A stretch of DNA of 42,710 nt, from assembly GCF_000308715.1 (NCBI RefSeq), contig NZ_BAGH01000598.1:1-42710 (forward strand), in the 5' to 3' direction. The DNA comes from Nocardia tenerifensis NBRC 101015 (GTDB lineage Bacteria > Actinomycetota > Actinomycetes > Mycobacteriales > Mycobacteriaceae). The notes under the pieces were generated by a model, which had not been told where the DNA came from, did no database searches, and saw nothing but the letters and a program-made list of their open reading frames with translations. The first letter of the stretch is position 1; each line of letters begins with the position of its first letter. Of this stretch, positions 9,301-16,653 are shown one piece after another. A program made the position numbers and the translations under genes.

Positions 9301-11053
9301 CGGGGTTGAGGGTCCGTCCCTGGTGGTTGGCGGCGTACTCGATCAGCGCCGCGTCGACGGCGGCCGCGGTGATGGTGCGCCCGCCGGTGCGCAGGCTCGC
9401 CTCGACCAGGCGCGTCTCGGCGGCCACGATCTCGGGCGAGGTGTGCAGCAGCGATCCGGCGGTGGTGTAGACGCTGGTGCCGTCACCGCGGGTCAGCGCC
9501 GCGGCGTCGGGCACCCGTTCGGGGGTGCCGCGCGGGATCGAGTGCGGCGGTGTGAGCGCGGTGCTGATGACGCGCGCGGCGAGGGTGTGCCAGTGGTCGG
9601 GGTCGACATGGCCGCGTAGCTGGCGGTGGGTTTCGGCGCGGATGTGGTGTTCCTGCCAGGTCGCGCGGGTCTCGGCGACCGTGTCGACGACGCGGGCCGC
9701 GGTCGCGGCGATCCACGCGTCGGTGACCGTGTCGCGGCGGGGCAGTTGCTGGTTGAGCATGTCGGTGACCATGACGTGCACCGCATCCTCACCGCCGAGT
9801 ACCTCGACCGCGTCAGATCGCCAGTCCCGGCGCTGTTCGGCGTGGGTGCGGGCGGCGGGCTTACCGGTGCGGGTGCGCAGCGTCGCTTCCTGACTCAGGT
9901 CGAGGAGTTCGTTCGGGGTCGGTTCGCGGCCGTGGTCGGCCTGGAACTGACTCGCCAGATCGGTCAGCTTGTCCTCGATCGCGGCCGCGCGCTTGGACCA
10001 CACCCGCAGCAGATCGGTTCGCGCGCCGACGATTTCGCGGATCGGACGCTTGCCCGTGGGCGTGATCTCGGCGAACACCAGGCCGAGGGATTGTTCGAGG
10101 TAGTGCTCCAGCCGGGTGTTGTAGAGCTCGGAGGCGGCGACGTTGTGGCGGTAGATCATGCGCCCGTCCAGCGAGCCCCACTGGCCGTCGAGGCGTCGGA
10201 CCTTGTTCGCGATGACCACATGGGTGTGCAGATCCGGGTCGCCGGCGCGGCTGTCGCGATGGTCGAACACGGTCGCGAGCAGGCCCTCGACGTCGACCTG
10301 GCGCACGCTGTGGCGCCCGACGCGGGTGTAGACGGCGTGGGCTTGCAGGTACTCGAGGGCGTCGCCGATCGCGGCATGGTGGGCGGCCTCGATCGCGGCG
10401 CTGATCTCGCGCGGCGCCAACGCCCACAACGCGCTCACGCTCTTGACCGGGCTGAACGTCAGGTCGTACCCGGCGACGGCCTTCATCGACGGACGCGAGG
10501 CTCGCGCGACCCAACCGGACAGCTCGCGGTCATCACGCGGCGCACGGCCGTGCTCGTCGGCGAACATCGCACCGGCGACCTCGGTGCGGATCCGGGTCCG
10601 CTCGTCCTCGGGGATCGGCGCGTAGTCGAGCAGGCCGCGGCCGCTGTTGTAGTCGGCGTAGGCGTCGGCGCACTGCTGGCGGTAACTGACCTCGGACGGG
10701 ATGTAGTTCCCGTACGGGCGACCCAGGCGCGCCTGCTGCTCGGCGAAACGCCTGGCGTCTTTGGGTTTCGCGCCCAGACGCAGCTGCTCAGCCTTGGCCG
10801 CGCGGATCATCGCGAACGCGTTCGGGTGCAAGCCGTGCCCGATCAAGGCCCGCATCTGCGCCTCGGTGACCTGCTCGCCCGCCTCGATACCGACCGCCGT
10901 CAAACCGGCACCCCACCAGCGGCCGGGAGATTCGCCACGCTCGCTGTAGTAACCGGACAAATCCTGCGTTCCGCGGTCGTTGGCATCGTTGGTCGCGACG
11001 GAACGCAAGTAGTACTCGTACCCGTCGCCACTCGCGATTTTAGCCAGCGACAT
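6344..11053 (-). CDS. MobF (TraA/TrwC-type) conjugative relaxase-helicase
   Basis: A 1569-aa protein. The ATG at 11053 is chosen because GAAGGGG lies just upstream; a GTG at 11056 is possible. The N-terminus has a tyrosine cluster (Y12, Y14, Y15 in GYEYYLRS) and the histidine triad FDH265...DLH276TH278 of TrwC-type relaxases. Residues about 600-920 hold an SF1 RecD-like helicase: P-loop APAGTGKTT (about 603-612), LVIIDEIAK (about 684) and the late motif IDSSQGLTVD (about 916). The C-terminal 400 residues are helical and coiled-coil-like. It should nick oriT and unwind the transferred strand. It is a second relaxase on this molecule and lies at the end of a - strand run of small genes. Confidence 0.93.
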   Translation of the reverse strand: MSLAKIASGDGYEYYLRSVATNDANDRGTQDLSGYYSERGESPGRWWGAGLTAVGIEAGEQVTEAQMRALIGHGLHPNAFAMIRAAKAEQLRLGAKPKDARRFAEQQARLGRPYGNYIPSEVSYRQQCADAYADYNSGRGLLDYAPIPEDERTRIRTEVAGAMFADEHGRAPRDDRELSGWVARASRPSMKAVAGYDLTFSPVKSVSALWALAPREISAAIEAAHHAAIGDALEYLQAHAVYTRVGRHSVRQVDVEGLLATVFDHRDSRAGDPDLHTHVVIANKVRRLDGQWGSLDGRMIYRHNVAASELYNTRLEHYLEQSLGLVFAEITPTGKRPIREIVGARTDLLRVWSKRAAAIEDKLTDLASQFQADHGREPTPNELLDLSQEATLRTRTGKPAARTHAEQRRDWRSDAVEVLGGEDAVHVMVTDMLNQQLPRRDTVTDAWIAATAARVVDTVAETRATWQEHHIRAETHRQLRGHVDPDHWHTLAARVISTALTPPHSIPRGTPERVPDAAALTRGDGTSVYTTAGSLLHTSPEIVAAETRLVEASLRTGGRTITAAAVDAALIEYAANHQGRTLNPAQQALVRDFAGSSARLQLVIAPAGTGKTTAMQTLTRAWTSEGGTVLAMSPLGSAAAHLGREIGTPGVTVDVLVTLADALATGALEPSRAPQWLQGIGPETLVIIDEIAKTPTLKLDSAVSWLLERGASVRAVGDDHQLASVAAGGVVRDIITAAGASTLTTVMRMADPGERAASLALREGDPAAIAYYTDHSRVQVGTLGTVAEQAFAAWDADRAAGLDTALLAPTRELVAGLNRRARTARLAREGLHGPQVELADGLSASAGDIIVTRRNNYRLRISATDHIRNGYRWHVEDVHADGRITATHLDSGRRVTMPADYVHAHVQLGYANTIDSSQGLTVDTCHGVLTGRESRAQLYVLATRARAGNYLYLATAGTGEESAAYTYTAVHAPTAVDMLTEILGRDGTQTSATTQARHDADPHQRLAHAVDAYLDALGVAVDHRISEQDQAALAAAAEQLVPGLTTEDAWPVLRQHLGLLALTGREPIQALTDAVNVRELDTAADRAAVLDWRIDPTGTHSTTVGPLRWLPDIPPVLRADAEFGEHLHARNREITDLVDAVTTTTRQWPTGTAPLWAQRLADTDPVLTAELAVWRAAHAIPDHDRRLTGPAQFPAAERREQHLLDERVAARLGDLDGDTRRWKHLGTDLEPRLLTDPYWPVLATEWTRAAAAGLDIPAAARDAVAARALPDEQPAAALRWRMSTDLDEHQADEQFAATVAELRAAQRLRKLSDNLLDIELSLRRSESRENHGLPSWLDHIGRSATSELDELHQQHQSLDEQAAAIRLAQAAAAHAKLIEEQTWQARRDLLARQQELNNTSKWRPRVRAAAQAEVNEARDELEPLEKRLTTAQFVAESAAKATGLTTYMWDHTLTTAADAHTRQSDLANAQYRVDSEARRQAQAQARADRQAARVQEVLDEQQRRSALTTEQRGLEDRARDEIYHQDNPAHEPITAAVKTTKRQTQTRDRTWHYPPLPDLGPSHDHGYGL

Positions 11054-11227
11054 CACCCCTTCAACGGTACGCCCGCACCAGAAATGCGTTACGTGTTCGT
11101 TATCCGGGGAGCATGAGGTGTGACGATTTCAGAATATATGCGCAGGTAGAAAGGATGCGGCGTAGTAGCAGTAGTGAATGCGGTGGTGCTGCGGCAGGCG
11201 AGCGTACGGGTAATTTGCGATGAGGTG

Positions 11228-11264
11228 GGCGGATGGCTGAATGCAAATTTTGGGGCTATCCGCC
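11228..11264. repeat. Inverted repeat upstream of MobF relaxase
   Basis: GGCGGAT and ATCCGCC (7 bp each) enclose a 23-nt AT-richer spacer in the 221-nt gap upstream of the MobF gene. It could be a terminator of the small upstream gene or part of an oriT. The rest of the gap shows nothing clear. Confidence 0.3.
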
Positions 11265-11274
11265 AGCGGCGTGG

Positions 11275-11487
11275 CTAGCTCGTTGTGGAATCCGGATGCC
11301 GCACGGTCGGGAACTGACTCTCGTCGTAGTCGTGCACCTGCTGCCAGTAACCCGGCGCGTAGAACCGGGCGTGTCCGGCCTGCTGCACCGTCAAGATGCC
11401 GGCCTCGTCGAAGGTGTACCGGGCGTCTCCGGTGAATGCGAGCCCTTGGGGGACCTCAGGGTCATTGAGGTACACGGTGAATGCCAT
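11275..11487 (-). CDS. Hypothetical small protein, 70 aa
   Basis: An unrecognised but gene-like sequence with G/C-biased third positions and mixed composition (MAFTVYLND, then RYTFDEAGILTV, a beta-strand-like pattern, then FYAPGYWQQV). There is no good Shine-Dalgarno. It lies about 220 nt upstream of the MobF relaxase on the same strand and probably belongs to its operon. The ORF overlapping its 5' end in another frame (11391-11600) is considered a shadow. Confidence 0.6.
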   Translation of the reverse strand: MAFTVYLNDPEVPQGLAFTGDARYTFDEAGILTVQQAGHARFYAPGYWQQVHDYDESQFPTVRHPDSTTS

Positions 11488-11577
11488 GCGGGCAGGCTAT
11501 CGGGTTCTTCCCGGGTTGCGCTGGCGCCCAACGAAACCCACTCGAATGACCCGTCGGGGCACTCCGCGCCGATGTGC

Positions 11578-11742
11578 TCATGACTTCGCCGCGTCAACAC
11601 GCAGCTGTCGTCGAGCGCGGCGGCGCACGCTCGGGTGCCCGTAGGCGATGGCCAGGGTGATCCGTGTCCGCGCTGACGCCCATCGTGCCGACGGACTGCT
11701 GCTCGGATAGTCGCCTGCCCCGGTCGGCTGCTCGTCGTCCAT
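11578..11742 (-). CDS. Small basic protein, 54 aa
   Basis: A short ORF of 54 residues: an acidic start (MDDEQPTGAGDY), then a Ser/Arg middle with a hydrophobic patch (ITLAIAYGH), and a strongly basic tail (VRRRARRQLR). Third positions are mostly G/C, as in real genes of this window. It begins 34 nt after the stop of the upstream gene on the same strand, which fits an operon. There is no clear ribosome site and no family is recognised. The basic tail could bind nucleic acid, which is inference. Confidence 0.5.
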   Translation of the reverse strand: MDDEQPTGAGDYPSSSPSARWASARTRITLAIAYGHPSVRRRARRQLRVDAAKS

Positions 11743-11776
11743 GCATCATTCGACGGCGATTCTGGGGCCGCGGTTC

Positions 11777-12136
11777 CTACGGCGGCTCGGTTGTCCGGCC
11801 GGTGTCCCCACCGGCCAGGTTCGGACTCGCTGGGGATAGCGCGCGCGCCACTGTCCACTGCCGGGTTTCGATGCGGCCCTGACCGTTCGCGGTCGGGATG
11901 GTGAACCCGACCAATCCGATCCAGGAGCCATCGATGCACTGTGCCCAGGCGTAGAGCAGACCCGGAACGGTGCTCGCGCAGTCGAGGCCGGCGCGTTTGA
12001 TGCGCATCGACACCGCATCCCTGCGGAACGGGCCCTGCAGGGTGATCGCGATGCTCAGGTCGACCAGAACTGGCGCTGGTGGATCGACGACACGGCGGAG
12101 CGACGAGGAGAACTCATCGCTCCAGTATTCGAACAT
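11777..12136 (-). CDS. Hypothetical protein, 119 aa
   Basis: The likely start is the ATG at 12136 (MFEYWSDEF). The longer in-frame extension upstream is Pro/Arg-rich and looks non-coding. The protein reads as a small beta-rich domain (VLVDLSIAITLQG, SMRIKRAGLDC, WIGLVGFTIP) with a Gly/Pro-rich tail. No family is recognised. It is the first gene of the - strand run towards the MobF relaxase and diverges from the gene at 12187 across an AT-rich promoter region. Confidence 0.6.
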   Translation of the reverse strand: MFEYWSDEFSSSLRRVVDPPAPVLVDLSIAITLQGPFRRDAVSMRIKRAGLDCASTVPGLLYAWAQCIDGSWIGLVGFTIPTANGQGRIETRQWTVARALSPASPNLAGGDTGRTTEPP

Positions 12137-12186
12137 ACTTGCTATATTTGCACATACTGGATGGTTGCTCGGGAGAGGCTGCGGAC
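12137..12186. promoter_or_regulatory. AT-rich divergent promoter region
   Basis: A 50-bp AT-rich gap between divergent genes carries TATAT and two CATACT words (near 12134 and 12153), suitable as overlapping -10 elements for both directions. Individual promoters cannot be assigned with confidence. Confidence 0.4.
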
Positions 12187-12366
12187 GTGGTGAACATGGG
12201 TGATCAGGTGTTGCTAGTCGCCGGTGGCATCTCGGTATTCCAGGTCGTAGAGGTCGAGGGGGACCACGCGCTCGTCGCGCCGATCCAGGCCGACGCACCG
12301 GGTGGTTATTCGTTCCCGGCGCGGGTGGCCGCTCTGGTTCCGGTCGATACGGGTTCCGGGGAGTAG
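12187..12366 (+). CDS. Small beta-rich protein, 59 aa
   Basis: The GTG at 12187 has a ribosome site (GGAGAGG) 8 nt upstream; an ATG at 12196 is an alternative. The sequence (MGDQVLLVAGGISVFQVVEVEGDHALVAPI...FPARVAALVPVD) has the alternating pattern of a small SH3- or KOW-like beta-barrel. No family is recognised. It sits 3 nt before the next gene and is clearly co-transcribed with it. Confidence 0.6.
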   Translation: MVNMGDQVLLVAGGISVFQVVEVEGDHALVAPIQADAPGGYSFPARVAALVPVDTGSGE

Positions 12367-12369
12367 CTG

Positions 12370-12705
12370 ATGGCGCGGTTCGGTCTGGAAGCCCACACCG
12401 TGTATCCCGGTCGCGGCGTGCTGGTCACCCGGCTGGGTTCCGATGACGTCGAGGAACTCGTCGAGACCGCCCGGATCTGGGCGCTGCGCGCCACCGACCA
12501 CACCAAGATCTGGCTCTACGACCGCTCCGTCGAACTGCTCGCTGTCGAAGGCGCCGGAAGCGCGCTCGTGGAGACCGTCGACCGGTGGGCGAACGACCGC
12601 CCGCCCCTGTGCCCGGAGTGCGGGGAGCTGCTGCACGCCGCTGCCTTGGCGGGTGAACCCGCGTGGTACTGCCACGGCTGCAACTACCGCGCCCACGCGG
12701 CGTAG
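12370..12705 (+). CDS. Zinc-ribbon protein, 111 aa
   Basis: A ribosome site (GGGGAG) precedes the ATG. The N-terminal 75 residues are mixed alpha/beta (VLVTRLGSDDVEELVETARIWALRA). The C-terminus has a zinc-ribbon pattern, with C-x2-C (LCPECGELL) and, about 20 residues later, C-x2-C (WYCHGCNYRAH). Such proteins often bind nucleic acid or act as adaptors. Function is unknown. It is the second gene of a + strand operon starting at 12187. Confidence 0.75.
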   Translation: MARFGLEAHTVYPGRGVLVTRLGSDDVEELVETARIWALRATDHTKIWLYDRSVELLAVEGAGSALVETVDRWANDRPPLCPECGELLHAAALAGEPAWYCHGCNYRAHAA

Positions 12706-12823
12706 GGATCGAGTCGGATTCCGGGGTGCCGGCGGACACGGCCGTTCCAGGTCCTCGGTGCGCGGCACCGATTCATTGCATACTGGTTGGTCCATTTGTG
12801 CTCCTGCGACGAAGGGCTGCCCG

Positions 12824-13057
12824 ATGCTGTCCGAGGAGGACGCCACCGGAGGGTGGACGCTGCGGGTGGACCCGAGTCAGGGCGCCATGCTGACCCGGTC
12901 GATGTACCGGCGTCAACTCTCCGTGTGGGAGGACGGACGGCTGTTCCAGTTCGTCGTCGACGACGACACCAGGACGTTGCGATGGGGGCGGCGCAGCACC
13001 GTCGCGGCGGCGAAGCTCGCAGCGGAGAAGGCGGCGAGGCCGGCGTCGGCCCCATAG
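12824..13057 (+). CDS. Hypothetical protein, 77 aa
   Basis: The ATG at 12824 is preceded by GAAGGG at 8 nt. The sequence is typical of a small beta-hairpin domain with a helical C-terminus (WTLRVDPSQGAMLTRSMYRRQLSVWEDGRLFQFVVDDDTRTLRWGR, then KLAAEKAARP). No family is recognised. It follows the zinc-ribbon gene by about 120 nt on the same strand and is followed by a perfect hairpin at 13068. Confidence 0.65.
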   Translation: MLSEEDATGGWTLRVDPSQGAMLTRSMYRRQLSVWEDGRLFQFVVDDDTRTLRWGRRSTVAAAKLAAEKAARPASAP

Positions 13058-13067
13058 ATTTTCGGGC

Positions 13068-13088
13068 GTTTGTCCCTGCGGGACAAAC
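13068..13088. terminator. Perfect 9-bp stem-loop
   Basis: GTTTGTCCC-TGC-GGGACAAAC is a perfect 9-bp dyad starting 11 nt after a stop codon. It could terminate the upstream operon or be an operator for the next ORF. Confidence 0.45.
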
Positions 13089-13120
13089 TTATCGAGCTGC
13101 GGCGGATAGACAAAGACACC

Positions 13121-13450
13121 ATGAAGGTGAAGGACACGAACCCGGCTTCCGGGGAAAAGCCCGTCAAGAAGAAGGTTGTTGCGCCGACCCGTGGGTTTTC
13201 GTTTGGGTGCGCCGCGTCGGATCGCCCGGCTGAACGCTGCGTACGGGCGGAACCTGTACGTCCACACGAACACGGCGTCGACCACGCAGTTCTGTTGTGG
13301 GATTTCCCGCTCACCGAGGAAATCCCCACCGAAGTCATGAACGTGAACCTGCCGTTCGGCGGCATCATCGAGGACTTCGTCCTGTCCGGGCAGTATGGGG
13401 TGGTTTCCGTCCCGACAAAGTTTGGTGTCGGCTGCGTGTGCTACGTATAG
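13121..13450 (+). CDS. Hypothetical ORF, possibly double-frameshifted
   Basis: A 109-aa ORF from the ATG at 13121. The N-terminus (MKVKDTNPASGEKPVKKKVV) and the C-terminal part (DFPLTEEIPTEVMNVNLPFGGIIEDFVLSG) look like real protein. Between about 13210 and 13300 the G/C-rich third-position pattern moves to the +1 frame, which there reads RIARLNAAYGRNLYVHTNT. Two compensating frameshifts, or sequence errors, would explain this. No family is recognised. Confidence 0.4.
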   Translation: MKVKDTNPASGEKPVKKKVVAPTRGFSFGCAASDRPAERCVRAEPVRPHEHGVDHAVLLWDFPLTEEIPTEVMNVNLPFGGIIEDFVLSGQYGVVSVPTKFGVGCVCYV

Positions 13451-13883
13451 CCGCGCATGACCGGCGGGTTTGCGACCTGGCGCGGTAATCCGCTCCGCGT
13501 CGAATCTCGCCGCAGGCGGCGTCGCGTTCAGTTAGTCGCGTCGGTGCCACTCGTTAGGCTTTTCGCCACAGCCGTCGCAGCGGCTGGACCGGGCCGAGTG
13601 ATCGGTCCCCGGGATGAAGTGCGGCCCCCGCCTGTTCGCAGCAGGCAGGGGGCCGCGGACAACCTAGATATCCGCGCTCGGCCAAGAGTTAGGACACCAG
13701 GCACGATGAGGTTAGCCACCTCGACCGACAATTCTGGACCATTCCAGAACTCAATGGTCCAACCGCCTTCCCCCCAACGGGCTGATAGGGCGCTGACCAG
13801 GTCGAATAGAAGCCAAAATCAGTCTGCACCCCTGTCGCCTACGGTTCCGCGCCAATCGGAATTCTGGACGGAAGCGACTGCCC
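13451..13883. other. Intergenic region with terminator
   Basis: No convincing gene is seen in this 433-nt stretch. The open frame through it is Arg/Pro-rich with no codon bias. It holds a strong hairpin (13621-13656) and AT-richer sequence after it that may contain the promoter of the next gene. Confidence 0.5.
13621..13656. terminator. GC-rich hairpin terminator
   Basis: A 14-bp stem, GCGGCCCCC-GCCTG paired with CAGGC-(A)-GGGGGCCGC, with one bulged A and a 7-nt loop. No gene overlaps it, and it lies 170 nt after the preceding ORF. Confidence 0.7.
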
Positions 13884-14306
13884 ATGGTTGAAATGTTCCC
13901 GGGAGCCGGAGGACGCGGACACCAGTCCTCGGTCCCTCACGACTGCTCGAAATGCGGGCCCACCTGCCTGCCGAGTATGCGCGCGGCCACACCGCCGGCG
14001 AACTGGCTGGATCTGGTCGACCGGCTCGGTCTGTTGATCTGCAGCGATCACTGGACCAGACGCGCGGGCTGGTCTGTCACAGGAGTCCTTGCCGCTCTGA
14101 CGATTCCGCTGATCGCCCTGGCGGCCATCGGCGGGCTGATGTTCGGCGCGGTGGCCGGTGGCGGTGTCGGAGTGGTCGGTGCCGGCCTTGCCGGTAGCGC
14201 CGCTCTCGGATGGTTACGTCGTCGGCGTGGTCAAGTTCTTGCCCCGGCTCCCCAACCGCCCGGCGAGCACGAAGATCCCGGATCCGAAGCTCCCCGCGCC
14301 GCGTAA
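13884..14306 (+). CDS. Small membrane protein with N-terminal cysteines
   Basis: A 140-aa ORF. The N-terminal 50 residues contain a Cys/His group (HDCSKCGPTCLP, then LICSDHW) that could bind a metal. A hydrophobic Gly/Ala-rich hairpin follows (VTGVLAALTIPLIALAAIGG, then VAGGGVGVVGAGLAGSAALGW) and would cross the membrane twice. The tail is basic (RRRRG) then Pro-rich. There is a weak GGAAG ribosome site 9 nt before the ATG. No family is recognised. It is convergent with the winged-helix gene downstream. Confidence 0.55.
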   Translation: MVEMFPGAGGRGHQSSVPHDCSKCGPTCLPSMRAATPPANWLDLVDRLGLLICSDHWTRRAGWSVTGVLAALTIPLIALAAIGGLMFGAVAGGGVGVVGAGLAGSAALGWLRRRRGQVLAPAPQPPGEHEDPGSEAPRAA

Positions 14307-14417
14307 GAGGAGGGAGTCGAAGACCAGGGCAATCGTCGGCATCACCTCGTTGAACGCTGGCTCTTCCCGCGCAAGGACTTCGCGCGTTCAAACAACGTCC
14401 GTCGATCGACTGGGTGC

Positions 14418-15362
14418 TCAGGAATCCTCGTCGGGCAGCTTCGCGTCGTTGATCAGGGTGTAGACGTTGCGGACCTTTTTGCGGGTGAGTGCCCGGGTGT
14501 TGTTCGGGCTGTTGGGTACGAGGCGTTTGGTCACGAGCAGTAGCCCGCGGGATTCGAGTTCGGTGGTTCCTCGGGCTCGGGTGGCGGGGGAGATTCCGTA
14601 CCGCTCGGGGAATTTCTGGGTGGACCACCAGATCTCTTTGCCTTCGCTCGCGCGGCTGTTGGACATCAAGATCAGCAGCATCGCGAGTGCGGCGGAGGAC
14701 ATCGCCTGGATATGCCCGTTGGTCCAGAGCGTCAGCGGCAGCTTGCTGTAGCGGTTGGCGTCCATCTCCTCCCGGAACTTCTTCTTCCTCTCGGGGGATT
14801 TGGCTTTCGCTTCCAGCGTTTGCGCGTGGTAGTACGCGGTCGAGGGGAGTTGGTAGGGCGCTCCGCGGCCGCTCTCGTCGAGCAGTCCCACCACCGACGG
14901 CTCTCCAGGATCGCGGGTGATCCACACCAGGCGTGCCGCTTCCAGTGCCCGCAGCGCGTCACTTATTCGCCGCGCCCCCTTGGTCTCGGGTTCGGGCAGC
15001 GCGAGCAACTCCGCCCATAGCCGGGCCGAGTAGTCGGTGGTGTGCGGTGCGCCGGCCGCCCGCCAGATCAACGCGAGGTACAGCTTCACCGGCACGCCAC
15101 CACCGCGGCCGCCGGTTCCGATCAGTCGCGCCATCGGCGCCTTCACCGCCGGTTGGGCTTCTCCGTGGTCGGCGGCGTGAGTGAACGACCACCGCAAGGG
15201 GATCGAGGTGCGCCCACCGGAGGTGCGCTCGATGTTCTTCGCGATCTCGAGCGATGACTCCGGCACATCAGGCAGCGGGCACGCCAGTGCGGCCATCAGC
15301 AGGCTGTCGAAGTCCACCGGCCCGCCGACAATCTTGATTCCTCGCCTGGCCTGGTCAGCCAT
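14418..15362 (-). CDS. Tandem winged-helix protein, possible replication initiator
   Basis: A 314-aa protein starting with ATG at 15362 after GAGG. Two segments look like winged-helix domains. The first is about residues 90-165 (VKLYLALIWRAAG...ARRISDALRALEAARLVWI). The second is about 210-300 (LPLTLWTNGHIQAMSSAALAMLLILM...FPERYGISPATRARGTTELESRGLLLV). Two winged helices in tandem is the architecture of Rep_3-type initiators, but the sequence match is not clear and a transcription regulator is equally possible. The dyad-rich region just upstream (15448-15518) would be its natural DNA target. Confidence 0.7.
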   Translation of the reverse strand: MADQARRGIKIVGGPVDFDSLLMAALACPLPDVPESSLEIAKNIERTSGGRTSIPLRWSFTHAADHGEAQPAVKAPMARLIGTGGRGGGVPVKLYLALIWRAAGAPHTTDYSARLWAELLALPEPETKGARRISDALRALEAARLVWITRDPGEPSVVGLLDESGRGAPYQLPSTAYYHAQTLEAKAKSPERKKKFREEMDANRYSKLPLTLWTNGHIQAMSSAALAMLLILMSNSRASEGKEIWWSTQKFPERYGISPATRARGTTELESRGLLLVTKRLVPNSPNNTRALTRKKVRNVYTLINDAKLPDEDS

Positions 15363-15447
15363 CCTAGAGTCCTCACTACTTCTCTGTCCTAGCGTGGTCT
15401 AAGTCATCTACAAAGGTAGTGGTTATGTATCAGCCAGCGTTGGAGTT

Positions 15448-15518
15448 AACTTCACGCAAGCGTGTGTGTGTTCTCCACTTTACCCTCTGTAGGGTGTAAA
15501 GTCGCATGTAGTGAAGTT
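15448..15518. promoter_or_regulatory. Nested inverted repeats, operator or origin candidate
   Basis: Three dyads lie within 71 bp: an outer AACTTCAC (15448-15455) with GTGAAGTT (15511-15518), CACGC-AA-GCGTG (15453-15464), and ACTTTAC (15477-15483) with GTAAAGT (15496-15502). They lie about 90-160 bp upstream of the tandem winged-helix gene. Confidence 0.5.
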
Positions 15519-15742
15519 GCGTCCCGTGACGGCGGCCACCGTGCCGTGCTAGGCTTAGGGCAAGAGATCGAACCGGGCGACTACGCAGCAAGCGTGGGGG
15601 TGGCAATCCAGCCATTCCACACATCGCGCAGCGGGCCGCCGGCCGATCTCGAGCGTGGCGCTATGGCACTGGTCAGCACCACCTACTTGCGGAACCCGGT
15701 CAGCCAGGCTGGAAAATCCGCGCAGGGTAGGGCGCCACGCGA

Positions 15743-15776
15743 ACGAAGGGACGCCCGTGGAACGGCGTCCCTTCGT
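15743..15776 (-). terminator. Perfect 13-bp hairpin terminator
   Basis: ACGAAGGGACGCC and its exact complement enclose an 8-nt loop about 70 nt after the stop of the - strand gene at 15843. Confidence 0.75.
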
Positions 15777-15842
15777 CATTTCACGGGCGGGATTCGCCTA
15801 CGGCTGGACTTCCTGGTCATCTCGAAGACAGCTTTCCCTCGT

Positions 15843-16205
15843 TCACAGCTTGGGCGTGAAATCGACCGCTTCGAGCCGGGGGAACGGGGCGTGCCACGCC
15901 TTCAGCGCGCCGGGCTCGTTGATCAGCCGGTTCACCAGCTCCTGATTGGGGTTGCCCACGAGTCCGCCGGTCACTGTCACGCCGGGATGGTCCAGGTCCT
16001 CGCCGGCGTGGAACCAGTGGTCGACATTGGTGACGGTCACCGAAAGCTCGCCGTCGCCGCCCTCGAGTTCGAGTTCTTCGCCGATCCGCGGCAGCACGTG
16101 ACCGTAAGCATTGAACGAGAGCGTGTCCTCACCGTCAGACGTCTCGACGATGAGGAAGATCCGGTAGCGCAGCAGCCCATCAGTCCTGGATGTGTTGTCC
16201 GGCAT
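15843..16205 (-). CDS. Hypothetical protein, 120 aa
   Basis: The ATG at 16205 is chosen for its strong ribosome site (GAGGGGAAAGG); the longer in-frame ORF upstream lacks one. The protein is acidic and beta-rich (LLRYRIFLIVETSDGEDTLSFNAYGHVL, ELEGGDGELSVTVTNVDHWFH) with a helical C-terminus. No family is recognised. It is followed by a strong terminator and diverges from the small membrane protein at 16394, so it is a single-gene unit. Confidence 0.75.
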   Translation of the reverse strand: MPDNTSRTDGLLRYRIFLIVETSDGEDTLSFNAYGHVLPRIGEELELEGGDGELSVTVTNVDHWFHAGEDLDHPGVTVTGGLVGNPNQELVNRLINEPGALKAWHAPFPRLEAVDFTPKL

Positions 16206-16393
16206 CGCCTTTCCCCTCTGTTGTGGTGGATGCAGCATGCCACCCAGCGCACCGGTGTAGCGGCGATTCGGGGAACGGCCGGGCGCCGAAACGCTCAGGT
16301 GGGTGGTAGCGCTCACCCGGGTTCGGGTTCCAGGGAGATTTCGTTATCGGCTGACGTATTAATGGCGACGGTCCGATTTTCGAAAGGTCTGGA

Positions 16394-16606
16394 ATGGTAT
16401 TTTGGTTCATCGTCGGCTATGTGGCCTTTATCGCGGTGCTTATAGCGTACTCAGCTCACGTAGCTATTTCGTGCCCGGATGTTCAGCAGCGCGCCGATGC
16501 CTATAAAGTTCTGCGACTGATTTGGGCCACTGGTACCGGAGCGGGCGGGTTGACGCTGGTCATCTTCAACGTAGTGATCAAGCTTCAGGAAGTGGGGGCC
16601 ATCTGA
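16394..16606 (+). CDS. Small two-TM membrane protein, 70 aa
   Basis: A 70-residue ORF with two hydrophobic helices (VFWFIVGYVAFIAVLIAYSA and, after a polar loop, TGAGGLTLVIFNVVIKL). AAAGG precedes the ATG at a fitting distance. No signal peptide cleavage motif is seen, so it should stay in the membrane with a short cytosolic or extracellular loop (CPDVQQRADAYKVLR). Function is unknown. A strong terminator follows, so it is transcribed alone. Confidence 0.7.
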   Translation: MVFWFIVGYVAFIAVLIAYSAHVAISCPDVQQRADAYKVLRLIWATGTGAGGLTLVIFNVVIKLQEVGAI

Positions 16607-16617
16607 GCATGAGAAAA

Positions 16618-16653
16618 GGCGGGCACTAAGGACGCATGTCCTCGGTGCCCGCC
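16618..16653. terminator. Bidirectional hairpin terminator
   Basis: GGCGGGCAC and GTGCCCGCC (9 bp) enclose an inner AGGAC-GCAT-GTCCT stem. It lies between the + strand gene ending at 16606 and the - strand small gene ending at 16734, and can serve both. Confidence 0.8.

Larger units (their letters stand above)
15363..15842. other. 480-nt intergenic region, dyad-rich
   Basis: No convincing gene is seen. The left part (15363-15520) holds the promoter of the winged-helix gene and a cluster of nested inverted repeats. The right part holds a strong terminator for the gene ending at 15843. Confidence 0.5.

Noticed and set aside
9626..11116. 496-aa + strand ORF
   Set aside because: Antisense shadow of the MobF relaxase domain, no domain motifs.
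11113..11222. 35-codon + strand ORF with a GGGGAG upstream
   Set aside because: No codon bias, Ser-rich low-complexity product, and against the direction of neighbouring genes.
11391..11600. 69-aa - strand ORF between small genes upstream of MobF
   Set aside because: The first 35 residues look plausible, but it overlaps both neighbours in other frames and its second half is a clear shadow; evidence too weak.
13457..13891. 144-aa + strand ORF
   Set aside because: Arg/Pro-rich, no codon bias, runs through a strong terminator hairpin.
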